DNA from: Novosphingobium sp. Chol11 | GTDB lineage: Bacteria > Pseudomonadota > Alphaproteobacteria > Sphingomonadales > Sphingomonadaceae | DNA: 64,000 bases | Assembly: GCA_945906105.1 (NCBI GenBank) | Contig: CAMDQO010000002.1 | Location: forward strand, 1-64,000 | Direction of reading: 5' to 3' | Shown here: positions 7,669 through 16,847 of the stretch, piece after piece | How positions within the stretch are numbered: position 1 is the first letter of the stretch | Layout of the letters: each line of letters opens with the position of its first letter | Position numbers and translations under genes: made by a program | Notes under the pieces: model-generated | Told to the model about the DNA's origin: nothing | The model's database searches: none | What the model saw: the letters and a program-made list of their open reading frames with translations, nothing else

Positions 7669-8994
7669 TCACCCCAGTTCCACCGGCCCGCCAGACCCCA
7701 TATATTCCGCCAGAGTCCGGTGAAAATTGACCACCGCCTCCTCCTCAACCGGATGCGGGCGTGCCATGCCGAAGGCCATGCTTTTCATCCCCTGCTGCAC
7801 CGCGCCCATGTTGGAGAAATCCTGCAACAGTACCTTGGGCCAATCGCCCAGCACCTGATCGGGCTTGTGGAGGTTTTCGGGCCTCGGCTCGGCACCCTCG
7901 GGGAAGCGTTCGAGTGTATAGACCTCGAAAATGCAGTTATCGGGATTGTAACCATCGGGCCGCGCGCGATAGCATAGCGCAAAGGTTGGCCCGAAGATGA
8001 TGACGCTGTTGGGGAAAACGTGGACATCAGTCCCGGCTTCAGCCGCGTGCTTTGGATCAAGCTTGGGCCAGAACACGCCGCGCTTGGCATCATCCTCGAT
8101 CACGCGCTTCATGAAATGCATATGGACTTCGTGCGCCGGCGTGCCTTCGGGCAGTTCGTTGACGAGGTTCTTGGCGACCGCCACCATCGCCTCGGTCGTC
8201 GTCGCCCAGACCTCTTCCCAGACCTGGCTGAGCGAAACCGCCAGACCGATCCGCATATCCGCGGCGCCCGCCGCGCCAGCGGTTGCTCCGCCGACGCCTT
8301 CGCGCTGCGCTGAGCCGAAATTGCCATGCGGGCCGAGCGCACGGCTCCAGGTTGGCTTATCGGAATAGACCGCCAGCTGCGGGTGGGTGCCAACGACGTG
8401 ATAGCCCTCATTAAAGGCCTCGATCGCCACCTTCCAGTTGCAGGGAAAATGCAGCCACTGGCGCCAGTTATAGCGCATCTTGTCCATCTCAAACGGATCG
8501 AGCAGCGGTTTCACTTCGCCGAGAAATTGCTCAAGGCTTTCCCCATCGGGGGCCATCGAGATAAACACCCAGCCGCCCCATGTGCCCACGCGCACATCTT
8601 TCAGGCGGATGTCATCGGCGGAGAGGCCATCGCCATAACCGGACTTGCGCACCACACCGAGGTTCTTGCCATCGATGCCCCATGACCAGCCGTGGAAGCC
8701 GCATTTGAACCCCTTGGCATGGCCGCAACCCTCCGCCAGCCTGCGGCCCCGGTGCGGGCAGACGTTGTGATAGGCGCTGATTGTGTCCTCAGCCGTGCGC
8801 ACGACGATGATCGAATCGTCGAGAATATCATAAGTGATGAAATCGCCGACCTTCTCGATCTCTTCCTCGCGGCAAGCGATCTGCCAGACCTTGCGCCAGA
8901 TATTGTCGCGTTCAGCGCGGGCGTATTCGGGCGAGAGATAGGCTTCGGTGGAAATACCGAACAGGGCGGGGCGGTTTTCGGTGACGGCGTTCAT
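7669..8994 (-). CDS. Rieske aromatic-ring-hydroxylating oxygenase, alpha subunit
   Basis: The 441-residue protein is the oxygenase component of a Rieske non-heme iron enzyme, which activates O2 on an aromatic or related ring. The Rieske [2Fe-2S] site is CPHRGRRL and CGFHGW (about residues 84-106). The catalytic domain has NWKVAIEAFNEGYHVVGTHP with the two histidines of the mononuclear iron site and the bridging acidic residue region. No beta subunit, ferredoxin or reductase gene adjoins it, so it is probably an alpha-only oxygenase using partners encoded elsewhere. It follows a small EthD-like gene by three bases, so both are probably one transcript. A paralogue lies at 57103-58464. Substrate cannot be deduced. 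Confidence 0.9.
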   Translation of the reverse strand: MNAVTENRPALFGISTEAYLSPEYARAERDNIWRKVWQIACREEEIEKVGDFITYDILDDSIIVVRTAEDTISAYHNVCPHRGRRLAEGCGHAKGFKCGFHGWSWGIDGKNLGVVRKSGYGDGLSADDIRLKDVRVGTWGGWVFISMAPDGESLEQFLGEVKPLLDPFEMDKMRYNWRQWLHFPCNWKVAIEAFNEGYHVVGTHPQLAVYSDKPTWSRALGPHGNFGSAQREGVGGATAGAAGAADMRIGLAVSLSQVWEEVWATTTEAMVAVAKNLVNELPEGTPAHEVHMHFMKRVIEDDAKRGVFWPKLDPKHAAEAGTDVHVFPNSVIIFGPTFALCYRARPDGYNPDNCIFEVYTLERFPEGAEPRPENLHKPDQVLGDWPKVLLQDFSNMGAVQQGMKSMAFGMARPHPVEEEAVVNFHRTLAEYMGSGGPVELG

Positions 8995-8997
8995 GAT

Positions 8998-9324
8998 TCA
9001 GGCCTCTTTCGTCATGTCGGCATAGATCCACAGTACAACTGAGCTGCGATCAAGCAGGTCAGCCGGCGCCTGCTCGCCCGACTCTCGGCGCCGGCCCATT
9101 TCAGCCATGAAAGCACCAATATCATCGGTCTCGATTTCGAAGAGCGAGAGATATCTGGCACCCGGCGTGGGCATGGCGATTGGCGTGGCCTTTAAGCGGC
9201 GACCGCTGACAACGCCGGGGACGGAGCAGATCTCGTGCAGATGGGTGGCATCATACCAGGCGTTGTATTCATCATCGCGGCCTTCAAGGGCAGCTGATTG
9301 CACGGCCATCACATATTTCGCCAT
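8998..9324 (-). CDS. Small EthD/dimeric-barrel-like protein
   Basis: A 108-residue protein without signal peptide. The segment YNAWYDATHLHEICSVPGVV followed by YLSLFEIETDDIGAFMAEM has the layout of EthD-like dimeric alpha+beta barrel proteins (WYDxxHLxE, PGVxxxxRF, and a central beta strand with LFEIE). It is the first gene of the Rieske oxygenase operon, three bases upstream of it. Members of this fold serve as small accessory proteins, isomerases or monooxygenases in catabolic clusters; its exact role is not known. Confidence 0.65.
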   Translation of the reverse strand: MAKYVMAVQSAALEGRDDEYNAWYDATHLHEICSVPGVVSGRRLKATPIAMPTPGARYLSLFEIETDDIGAFMAEMGRRRESGEQAPADLLDRSSVVLWIYADMTKEA

Positions 9325-9372
9325 CGATGCTCATCCTCACTGCGGGATTGATGTGACCGCTTGCTGGCCCCC

Positions 9373-9392
9373 GCTTACTGACCAAGGTAAGC
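9373..9392. promoter_or_regulatory. Palindrome in divergent operon control region
   Basis: The inverted repeat GCTTAC-N8-GTAAGC lies in the 217-base gap between the divergent Rieske and molybdenum hydroxylase operons. A symmetric site in such a position is a candidate operator for a dimeric regulator acting on both. No regulator gene is adjacent, so the binding protein is unknown. Confidence 0.35.
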
Positions 9393-9541
9393 TGTCGATG
9401 GTGGCGGCGTCCAGCGGCAGCCATGCATTATTGCCCCCGCGATTGCCCGCTGATTGCCCAGAGCGGCATGCATTTTTGCTCAAGCCGTCTTGCTGTTGAC
9501 ACCGCACCGTTCCAAAAGGGGTTCAAGGGAGCCCAACGACG

Positions 9542-10411
9542 ATGCCTCAGATGACTTTCCATACCCCAGCGACTCATGACGAGGTGGCCGCCCTGCTCGC
9601 CGCCAGTGCCGGAGCGCGAGTGCTATCCGGCGGAACTGACCTGATCGTGCAGATGCGCAGCGGCCGCAATGCACCCTCGGCGATAATCGATGTGAAGCAA
9701 GTTGCCGGGATGATCGGCGTGCGCATGAGCGACAGCGGATTTGCCATTGGCGCTGCAACGCCGTGTACTGCTCTGCTGAATGACAGCGCTCTGAGCGCAG
9801 CATGGCCGGGCGTGGTCGAGGCGGCGAACCTGATCGGATCGGTGCAAGTACGCAACCGCGCGACCATGGCGGGCAACCTGTGCAATGCCTCGCCAGCGGC
9901 TGACTCGGTGCCAGCGCTGATCGCTGCAGGGGCGACCTGTGTGGTCGTCGGGCCATCGGGAACGCGCGAAGTGGCGGCATCAGACATTGCCGTTGCGCCG
10001 GGCAAGACCAGCTTGGCACCCGGTGAATTTGTCGCCGAAATCCGCTTGCCCGCGCGGCCTGCGCGGGGCGGAGACGCCTATCTGCGCTCGATCCCGCGCA
10101 CTGAGATGGATATTGCCGTGGTCGGCGTGGGGGTGGCTTTGGTGCTGGATGCTTCCGGCACCTGCACTGCGGCAAGGATCGCACTGGGGGCAGTCGCGCC
10201 CACCGCGCTGTTGGTGGATGAGGCTGGCGCAGCGCTGGTCGGCAGCAAGCTTGATGATGCCGCGCTCGAAGCCATGGCCGTGGCCGTGCGCGCTGCTGCC
10301 AAGCCCATCGACGACAAACGCGGCACCGCCGAATATCGTACAGCCATGGCCGGGGTTCTGGCCAAACGCGTGGTGGCGATTGCCGCTGCGCGCGCAAGGA
10401 ATGCAGCATGA
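9542..10411 (+). CDS. Molybdenum hydroxylase FAD-binding subunit (CoxM-like)
   Basis: The 289-residue medium subunit of a xanthine dehydrogenase/CO dehydrogenase-family enzyme. It carries FAD between the iron-sulfur subunit and the electron acceptor. The N-terminal SGGTDLIVQMRSG (about residue 31-43) and the central IGSVQVRNRATMAGNLCNASPAAD (about 98-121) match the two FAD-binding motifs of the family. The C-terminal CO_deh_flav_C domain follows, with the conserved RTEMDIAVVGVGV. A ribosome site (AAGGGAG) precedes the ATG. Its stop overlaps the next start (ATGA), so translation of the subunits is coupled. Confidence 0.9.
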   Translation: MPQMTFHTPATHDEVAALLAASAGARVLSGGTDLIVQMRSGRNAPSAIIDVKQVAGMIGVRMSDSGFAIGAATPCTALLNDSALSAAWPGVVEAANLIGSVQVRNRATMAGNLCNASPAADSVPALIAAGATCVVVGPSGTREVAASDIAVAPGKTSLAPGEFVAEIRLPARPARGGDAYLRSIPRTEMDIAVVGVGVALVLDASGTCTAARIALGAVAPTALLVDEAGAALVGSKLDDAALEAMAVAVRAAAKPIDDKRGTAEYRTAMAGVLAKRVVAIAAARARNAA

Positions 10412-10908
10412 GCAAGATAGCCGTCACCACCTCGATCAATGGCGATCCTGCCGAATTCCTCTGCGATGCGGGTGAAACCCTGCTTGATGCCCTGCGCGTC
10501 ACTATGGGGCTGACCGGAGCCAAAGAGGGCTGCGGATCTGGTGATTGCGGTGCCTGCACGGTGATGATGGACGGAGAAATGGTCTGTTCCTGCCTCGTCC
10601 TTGCGCCCGAAGCTGAGGGCAAGTCGATTGCCACCATTGAGGGCGTCGCCGAAGGATCGGTGCTGCATCCAGTGCAGCGGAAATTCCTTGAACATGGCGC
10701 GCTGCAATGCGGTTTCTGCACCCCCGGCTTCATCGTCGCGGCCAAGGCACTGATCGAGAAGAACCCTGACCCCAGCGAGAGCGAGATTCGCTATTGGCTG
10801 GCGGGCAACCTGTGCCGCTGCACCGGCTATGACAAAATCGTCCGCGCCGTGGCCGATGCGGCTGCCGAGATGCGCCAAGACCAGAACTCGCAAAGGACTG
10901 CGGCATGA
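10408..10908 (+). CDS. Molybdenum hydroxylase [2Fe-2S] subunit (CoxS-like)
   Basis: The 166-residue small subunit carries two [2Fe-2S] clusters. The N-terminal plant-ferredoxin-like cluster uses GCGSGDCGACTVMMDGEMVC, and the C-terminal four-helix cluster uses CGFCTPG and CRCTGY. All eight cysteines expected in the family are present. It passes electrons from the molybdenum site to FAD. Starts and stops overlap by four bases with both neighbours, typical of this operon type. Confidence 0.93.
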   Translation: MSKIAVTTSINGDPAEFLCDAGETLLDALRVTMGLTGAKEGCGSGDCGACTVMMDGEMVCSCLVLAPEAEGKSIATIEGVAEGSVLHPVQRKFLEHGALQCGFCTPGFIVAAKALIEKNPDPSESEIRYWLAGNLCRCTGYDKIVRAVADAAAEMRQDQNSQRTAA

Positions 10909-13175
10909 ACGCTCCGGTAACGCCCAAGGCATTCAAAGTCGTCGGCACGCGGCCCGTCCGGCCTGATGGGGTGGACAAAGTCACCGGCAAGGCGATCTAC
11001 GGCCCCGATTTTGTCGCTCCCGGCATGATCCACGGCGCGATCCTGCGCAGCCCCCATGCCCACGCGAAAATCCTCAGCATCAACACCAAAAAGGCCGAGG
11101 CGCTGGCCGGGGTCAAGGCGGTGATCACTTCCGCCGATTTCCCGGGGCAGGAATCGAAGGTTCTTGCGGGCGGCGAGACCAGCAGCAACCAGCGCGACAT
11201 TGCCCAGATCTGCATGGCAGATGGCAAAGTGCTTTATGCGGGGCACGCCGTGGCAGCCGTGGCGGCGACCAGTGAGGCGATTGCCCGCGCTGCAGTTGCG
11301 CTGATCGAGGTGACTTACGAAGTTTTGCCCCATGTGATCGAAGTGGAAGAGGCAATCGCCCCCGGCGCGCCGCTGCTTCATGCCGATATGTACACCAAGG
11401 GTGTGGAACCTGCGTCCGATCAGCCTTCTAACGCGGCGATGTGCTTCACACTGGCGCGCGGCGATGCCGATGCGGCCTTGGCCAGGGCAGCGATCACTGT
11501 GACGGGTCGCTACAAGACGCCGCCGGTGCATCAGGGCTATATCGAACCGCACGCCTGCGTCGCCAGCTGGAACGCTGATGGTCAGGGACAGATGTGGGTC
11601 TCGAGCCAGGGTGCCTTCGATATCCGCAACACGACTGCGGCTGTGCTGCATATGCCGATTGCCGATTTGCGGGTCATGCCTCTGGAGATCGGCGGCGGCT
11701 TTGGCGGCAAGACGACGATCTATCTGGAACCCGTTGCCATGCTGCTGTCGCGCAAGGCAGGACGTCCGGTGCGCATCGCGATGAACCGGCAGGAAGTGTT
11801 CTGCGGCACCGGTCCTGCGCCGGGTTCGGTGGCTGATGTAACACTTGGATCGGACGCCGATGGCAATTTCGTTGGCCTGAAGGTCGAGTTCTGGAGTCAG
11901 GCCGGAGCCTTCCCCGGATCGGGCGTCCATTCGGGCGTGATGACGGCGCTGGGCGCTTACACCGTTGCAAACGCCCATGTGCGCGGCTGGGATGTGGTCT
12001 CGAACATTCCCGCAACCAAGGCCTACCGCGCACCCGGCGCGCCGCAGATCGCCTTTGCGCTGGAAAGCGCGATTGATGATCTGGCGGTCAAGCTGGGTAT
12101 GGATGCGATTGACCTGCGGCTGAAAAACGCCGTGCGTCCGGGTGATCCGGGTCCGATGCGCCTGCCGCATGGAGCCATCGGCTATGTCGAATGCCTTGAG
12201 GCGGCCAAGGCCCATCCACACTGGTCGGCACCGCTTGGGGCCAATCAGGGCCGCGGCGTGGCGGGCGCATTCTGGGGCAATTACGGCGGGCCATCGACGG
12301 CAGCCGTTTCGCTCTCATCCGACGGATCAGTACAAGTCACTACCGGCAACCCCGACATCGGCGGCAGCCGCGCTTCGATGGCGATCATGGCCGCCGAAAC
12401 GCTCGATGTTCCCTATGAAAGCGTGCGCGTGGCCATCGCGGACACTGCCAGCATCGGCTATTCGATGCTGACCGGCGGCAGCCGCGTAACCTTTGCCACC
12501 GGCAAGGCCGTGGTCGAAGCAGCACAAAATGTGCGTGAAACACTGGTGAGCCGGGCCGCCAGCCTGTTTGGTGTCGATACTGCCGAGGTCGAATGGCACG
12601 GCGGCGCGGCACATTGCCTCTCGGGTGAACGCAAGGGGGAGAGCCTGTCCATCGGGGCCATTGCGGCCAAAGCTGGGCAGTTCTCAGGCACGATCACTTC
12701 GGAAGTCAGCATCAACCCGCTCGACTATCTCCCCGGCTTCGCGGTTCATATCTGCGATAGCGAAGTCGATCCCGAAACCGGCCATGTGCGCATCGTGCGC
12801 TATACGGCAGTGCAGGATGTCGGCCGCGCGATCCATCTCGATTACGTCGAAGGCCAGTTACAGGGCGGCGCGGTGCAGGGCATCGGCTGGGCGCTCAACG
12901 AGGCCTATGTCTTCGATGCCGAAGGCCGCATGGAGAACCCCGGCTTCCTCGATTACCGCATGCCTGTCGCCTCGGATCTGCCGATGATCGACACGGTCCT
13001 GGTTGAAGTGCCCAACCCGGCGCATCCATATGGCGTCAAAGGCGTGGGTGAAGCGCCGATTGTCCCACCGCTGGCCGCTGTCGCCAATTCGGTGCGCCAC
13101 GCCACCGGCATCCGGATGCGCGAACTGCCGCTGAGCCCTGACAAGGTCTATGCGGCGCTGCGGGCGGCTGACTGA
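10905..13175 (+). CDS. Molybdenum hydroxylase molybdopterin-binding subunit (CoxL/XdhB-like)
   Basis: The 756-residue large catalytic subunit binds the molybdopterin cofactor. It hydroxylates a substrate carbon with oxygen from water. Motifs include VDKVTGKAIYGPD near the N-terminus, the GGGFGGK loop near residue 265 that touches the cofactor, AYRAPGAPQ near 370, and GVKGVGEAP near 713 with the catalytic glutamate. The AYRxPGxP form rather than the AYRCSFR loop of CO dehydrogenases argues for a general aldehyde, purine or N-heterocycle hydroxylase rather than true CO oxidation. There is no signal peptide, so it acts in the cytoplasm. Confidence 0.9.
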   Translation: MNAPVTPKAFKVVGTRPVRPDGVDKVTGKAIYGPDFVAPGMIHGAILRSPHAHAKILSINTKKAEALAGVKAVITSADFPGQESKVLAGGETSSNQRDIAQICMADGKVLYAGHAVAAVAATSEAIARAAVALIEVTYEVLPHVIEVEEAIAPGAPLLHADMYTKGVEPASDQPSNAAMCFTLARGDADAALARAAITVTGRYKTPPVHQGYIEPHACVASWNADGQGQMWVSSQGAFDIRNTTAAVLHMPIADLRVMPLEIGGGFGGKTTIYLEPVAMLLSRKAGRPVRIAMNRQEVFCGTGPAPGSVADVTLGSDADGNFVGLKVEFWSQAGAFPGSGVHSGVMTALGAYTVANAHVRGWDVVSNIPATKAYRAPGAPQIAFALESAIDDLAVKLGMDAIDLRLKNAVRPGDPGPMRLPHGAIGYVECLEAAKAHPHWSAPLGANQGRGVAGAFWGNYGGPSTAAVSLSSDGSVQVTTGNPDIGGSRASMAIMAAETLDVPYESVRVAIADTASIGYSMLTGGSRVTFATGKAVVEAAQNVRETLVSRAASLFGVDTAEVEWHGGAAHCLSGERKGESLSIGAIAAKAGQFSGTITSEVSINPLDYLPGFAVHICDSEVDPETGHVRIVRYTAVQDVGRAIHLDYVEGQLQGGAVQGIGWALNEAYVFDAEGRMENPGFLDYRMPVASDLPMIDTVLVEVPNPAHPYGVKGVGEAPIVPPLAAVANSVRHATGIRMRELPLSPDKVYAALRAAD

Positions 13176-13177
13176 CC

Positions 13178-13423
13178 TTGGCCAAGGCCGTGATCACCGC
13201 GCCATTCAGCGCCGAGTTTTTCGGCGGGCGTGAAGATCATCTGGTCGATGCGCCAACAATCTTCGCGCTGATCCGGGGGCTTGATCTTGCCGCACCCGGC
13301 TTTGCCCAAGCGGCGGAGGAGCGCGCCGCCATCGCCGTGAACGGTGTGGCCGTGGCGGACTGGACGACGCGGCTCGAATCGGGTGACGAAGTGCTGTTTG
13401 TGCAGCGGATCGCTGGGGGTTAA
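13178..13423 (+). CDS. MoaD/ThiS-like sulfur carrier protein
   Basis: An 81-residue protein two bases after the large subunit, ending in RIAGG. The C-terminal Gly-Gly, the AIAVNGVAV strand and LESGDEVLFVQRIAGG are the beta-grasp features of MoaD and ThiS, which carry sulfur as a C-terminal thiocarboxylate. In this operon it may serve molybdopterin assembly for the neighbouring enzyme. No ATG is present; the start is probably the TTG at 13178, with a GTG at 13190 as the alternative. Its stop codon overlaps that of the convergent SH3 gene. Confidence 0.75.
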   Translation: MAKAVITAPFSAEFFGGREDHLVDAPTIFALIRGLDLAAPGFAQAAEERAAIAVNGVAVADWTTRLESGDEVLFVQRIAGG

Positions 13424-13854
13424 CCGGCAATCAGCTCCAGAAACCGCGCTGAAACCCAGCCCTTTGTGCACGGCCCCTGATATGGCCTGCGCTGCTTGAC
13501 GGGCGTGCCGACACCGCAATCCAGCCCGTCGCCGTTCAGTTTCTTGCCGATATAAACGATGCCGATCCATTGATGGTCCGCAGACTCATCGCAGCCCCAG
13601 ACCGCGAAACCGGGCTTCAACCGGTCGATCTCGCGCGCGGTTGCCGAAGGTGAAGCGCGGACTGTCAGGAAATTGTCACCGCGCGGATTGAGGTGTGCCA
13701 CTTCCAGCACGCCCCCGCAGGCATCCTGATCGCTGTCACCGCCGATCATCACCGGTGTGGGCTTGGGGAAGATCGCCGGCTTGGAATGAGCAATTGTGGT
13801 CAGCGGCTGGATCAGCAGCGATAATGCAGCCAGACATTTGATGAAATTGCGCAA
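13420..13854 (-). CDS. Exported SH3-domain protein
   Basis: A 144-residue protein with a signal peptide (about residues 1-22, ending TTIAHS). The mature part has an SH3b-like pattern, NFLTVRASPSATAREIDRLKPG, then a WIGIVY strand and the end KGWVSARFLEL. SH3b domains bind cell wall or proteins. Cysteines at several places (DACGG, VWGCDE, LDCGVG, GPCTKGW) suggest two disulfides, fitting a periplasmic site. The gene converges on the molybdenum hydroxylase operon and overlaps its last stop codon by three to four bases. Confidence 0.75.
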   Translation of the reverse strand: MRNFIKCLAALSLLIQPLTTIAHSKPAIFPKPTPVMIGGDSDQDACGGVLEVAHLNPRGDNFLTVRASPSATAREIDRLKPGFAVWGCDESADHQWIGIVYIGKKLNGDGLDCGVGTPVKQRRPYQGPCTKGWVSARFLELIAG

Positions 13855-13896
13855 GGGTCAGTCTCCTGTGAATGGCGTTGTGATATCACGATGCTG

Positions 13897-13943
13897 AAAA
13901 AAAGAGCGATGCTGGCGAGAGTTAATCTGGCCAGTCATCGCTC
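13897..13943 (-). terminator. Rho-independent terminator after the response regulator gene
   Basis: Read on the minus strand, GAGCGATG-A-CTGGC pairs with GCCAG-CATCGCTC around a 13-base loop, followed by TTTTTTT. This strong stem with T-run ends minus-strand transcripts about 190 bases past the response regulator stop at 14134. It lies just upstream of the SH3 gene, so that gene needs its own promoter between 13855 and about 13900. Confidence 0.8.
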
Positions 13944-14089
13944 GAGGTGGTCGCACCGTGATGGCTCTGCGAGCCAAAAAGGGAGGGAGAGGATGGGTGC
14001 CTGCCGGTAAGTCGTTTCAAAGCCCGTGTTGGTTCAAAATCATCTTGGGTTTGCACTGATCGCGCCGACGCGGCCATGCCATGACTATG

Positions 14090-14106
14090 CTGCCATATTC
14101 ATGGTG
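14090..14106 (+). repeat. 17-bp direct repeat, copy 1
   Basis: CTGCCATATTCATGGTG occurs here, 28 bases past the response regulator stop, and again exactly at 16848-16864, upstream of the sensor kinase. It may be a binding site connected with this two-component system. The rest of 13944-14133 shows no gene. Confidence 0.5.
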
Positions 14107-14133
14107 ATGATTACGCGGGTGTTAGAGGCGCAG

Positions 14134-14805
14134 TCAGAGCCGCAACTGCCCGGTCTTAACCGCTTCATAAACCGCCTCACCGCGTGAGTGGACGGCCAGC
14201 TTGCGGTAGATCGACTTGACGTAATTGCCGACGGTAAGCGGCGAAATACCCAGCGCCCTCGCTGCCTCCTTGTAACTGCTGCCCTTGGCGAACAGCTGCA
14301 ACAGATCGACCTCACGCACAGTCAGACCGCAGCTTTCCTCCACCGCGCTTTCGATCGGCGGATCGCCCATGCGCAGGCGATCGAGCAGATAGACCGCTGC
14401 CGCCGCGCTGATCGGCGCACCGCCTTGCAGGGTAACGCGGATGCCTTCGAGGATCACCGCCGGATCGCTGTCTTTCAGCAAATAGCCATCGGCCCCCGCC
14501 TTGATCGCGCTGACCACGGTTTCACGGTCCCCGAATGAGGTGACGACCAGCGCCTTGGCAGCACACTCAGCCTTGATACGCGGGATGAAATCGAGCCCGC
14601 TGCCATCGGGCAGGCCGATATCGACGAGAAACAAGTCAGGCTCCAGCCGGATCAGTTCTGCCGCCTTGCCGAGCGTCGGGGCGACACCAGCCAGATCAAG
14701 ATCGGGGGCCGAACTGACAATCTCGATGAAATGATCGCGGACCACCGGATCATCCTCGACGATAGCAATTCGGAAGTTAGGCTCGGCTTGGTTCTGGGGC
14801 ATCAA
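14134..14805 (-). CDS. NarL/LuxR-family response regulator
   Basis: A 223-residue two-component regulator. Residues 11-125 form the receiver domain: acidic pair at E17-D18-D19, phosphorylated aspartate D62 in LFLVDIGLPDGSG, the TSFG switch residue and the KAGADGYLLKD loop. A linker leads to a LuxR-type helix-turn-helix near the C-terminus (LTVREVDLLQLFAKGSSYKE, then VGNYVKSIYRKL). It would bind DNA on phosphorylation. It lies 84 bases downstream of the sensor kinase, in the same direction, and is its obvious partner. A strong terminator follows. Confidence 0.92.
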   Translation of the reverse strand: MMPQNQAEPNFRIAIVEDDPVVRDHFIEIVSSAPDLDLAGVAPTLGKAAELIRLEPDLFLVDIGLPDGSGLDFIPRIKAECAAKALVVTSFGDRETVVSAIKAGADGYLLKDSDPAVILEGIRVTLQGGAPISAAAAVYLLDRLRMGDPPIESAVEESCGLTVREVDLLQLFAKGSSYKEAARALGISPLTVGNYVKSIYRKLAVHSRGEAVYEAVKTGQLRL

Positions 14806-14889
14806 GATCCGTCCACTGGCAGGAATGGCAACGGCCTAGCACGCTTGTTCATCTCCCAGAAAGGCCACGGATATGGCTGAAAAAGATGA

Positions 14890-16787
14890 TCAGGCAGCAC
14901 GGATGGGCACTTTCGGCAGATCCATCAGCACCTGCAGCCCCTTGTCGCTGACCAGTTGCAGCTTTGCTCCGATGGTGCCGGCGCGCATTTCCATATTGCC
15001 CAGTCCGCGGCCGCGCGATTGTGGCAGCGGATCGGGCAGACCGGGGCCATCGTCGGCAATGGCGATTCGCAACGCCATATCAGGCAGATCGCTATCACTC
15101 AGGTTGACCCGGATGGCCTTGCCGCCCGAATGCTTGAGCGCATTGGTGACGGCTTCCTGCATGACGCGGAACACCTGCAACACCTCACGCGGGCCATAGT
15201 CAGGCAGCGGACGGCTCGCGCTGTCGGACCATTCGAGCGTCATACCCGCCGCCTCGATCCGCGAGGTCAGTCGTTCGCGGAAGATGAGCAGCGCCGAGGC
15301 GAGAGATTCACCGACTGAATCCATCGAATCAATCATCAGCCGCATCTCGTCGATCACCGATTGCAGCCCTTCGGCAACCGCTGGCGGATCAGCCACGCCG
15401 CGTTTGGCCATCAGCAGCATCGACATCAACTGGCTGCCCAGCCCATCATGCATGTCGCGCATGATGCGTTGTCTCTCACTCTGGTGCGCTTGAGCGCGGA
15501 CCATCGTGGTTTCGCGCACGTGGGCGGCTTCGAGATCGGCAGTGCGTTCGGTCGACTGCGCCTGAAGCAAGGCATTGATCTGCCCCGCAGACTGAAACAG
15601 GCGCACATTGCGCGCAACGAATGCGATGACCAGTCCAGTGAGAAGCACAGGGATCGTCATCTCGGTAAGACGAACTTTGAGAAAGTCGAAATAGACCATC
15701 AGTCCATCATTGAGCAGCACCACACAGACCAGCACATAGACGGCCAGTTCCCAGCGCCTGTCTGGCCCCAGGCTCGGTATTTTCAGAATTAACAGCACGG
15801 TTGTCGCCAGAGCCAATATAGCGACATAGGTGACGGTATATTCTTCAATCGTCAGCGATCCATCACCTTTGTCGGTCCACAGAATCGCCGAAAATGCGGC
15901 GAAGGCGATGATGAAGATCGCAATGGAAAGTGGCTGCACCCAGCGCAACCGCGCCTTGTCCCAACTATTGATCAGATTAAGCCAGGCGACCGGCAACAAG
16001 GTCATGAAAAACACCATGACATTCACCCGCGGCAGATCCCGCAGCGCTGGATCAAGCATTTCGCTGTAAATCATGCGGACGCACCAGCACAGCGCCAGCA
16101 GTGCCAGCCAGAAGAAGTAAGGATTACGTCCGCCGCGCAGCCACACCATCAGCGCCATGGCAGAAACCAGTCCGGCGATGGTCATGCTGATCAGGGCAAA
16201 ATCGTTAAGCACCCATTCGCGCGGATCGTAATGCGCCTTGACCGGGCGGTAAGCACCAACGGTGAATTTCCCGACAAAGAAATAGGGCTCACCCACTCCT
16301 CGCACCATAGTGAAAACCAGCTCATTTCGGCCCGGTTTCAGCGCTGATGAAGGGATGCGCAGTGTGCCGCGATAGGAACCGTGATAGGTCTGACCGGGCA
16401 GGCCCATGCGCCCTTCCCCGAACATCAGCGAGCCATTGATCCTGATCTGGTAATTGTCCGAGCCGACCACCGGCACCAGCGCCAGTCCATCATCGGGAAC
16501 ACTGGCAATATCGAATTGACCCGCATCGCGTGGTATCCGGGCTTGCAGCAGCTTTCCCACGGCAGTTCCACCGGCGCGAACTTCGCCTTCTGCACCTCTG
16601 ACCAATCGGGTGAGACAGGCTGCGCATGGGCTGCGCCATAAAGCGGGATACGATCAAACGGCTTGTTGGTTGGCGAAACCAGCGGAAGATAGGCCCACCA
16701 GAACAGCGCCTGAATGATGATGATCGCCAGCACACTGAAAAGCAGCTGCTTGCGCCGCTCCACATCGTTCCAGATCGCCCGTAACAT
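14890..16787 (-). pseudogene. 7TMR-type sensor histidine kinase, frameshifted
   Basis: The coding region spans two frames. Residues from the ATG at 16787 (ribosome site GAGAGG) give an N-terminal anchor helix (LLFSVLAIIIIQALFWWAYL) and a periplasmic part up to CCKPGYHAMR. The continuation, FDIASVPDDGLALVPVVGSD, is in the next frame. The switch falls at a GGG run (bases 16520-16522); one extra G would restore a 632-residue protein. The rest has a periplasmic sensor domain, about seven transmembrane helices, a HisKA_3 domain with RIMRDMHDGLGSQLMSMLL (phosphorylated His), and a HATPase domain with DDGPGLPDP and GRGLGNM. Either the gene is broken or the base is a sequencing error. Without correction, an internal start would give a cytosol-facing fragment that lacks the first helix. 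Confidence 0.8.
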
Positions 16788-16847
16788 CTGCCGACCTCTC
16801 CCCAGCCAAGCCGAGCCCACATCATGGCATATATGGCTGCACAAGAA

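Noticed and set aside
10905..13175. Aerobic CO dehydrogenase
   Set aside because: The large subunit has AYRAPGAPQ where CO dehydrogenases carry the AYRCSFR active-site loop, so only family membership is claimed.
14890..16605. Sensor kinase as an intact 571-residue protein
   Set aside because: The first 30 residues have no family pattern and lack the expected anchor helix, while the missing N-terminus is present in the adjacent frame with a good start site.
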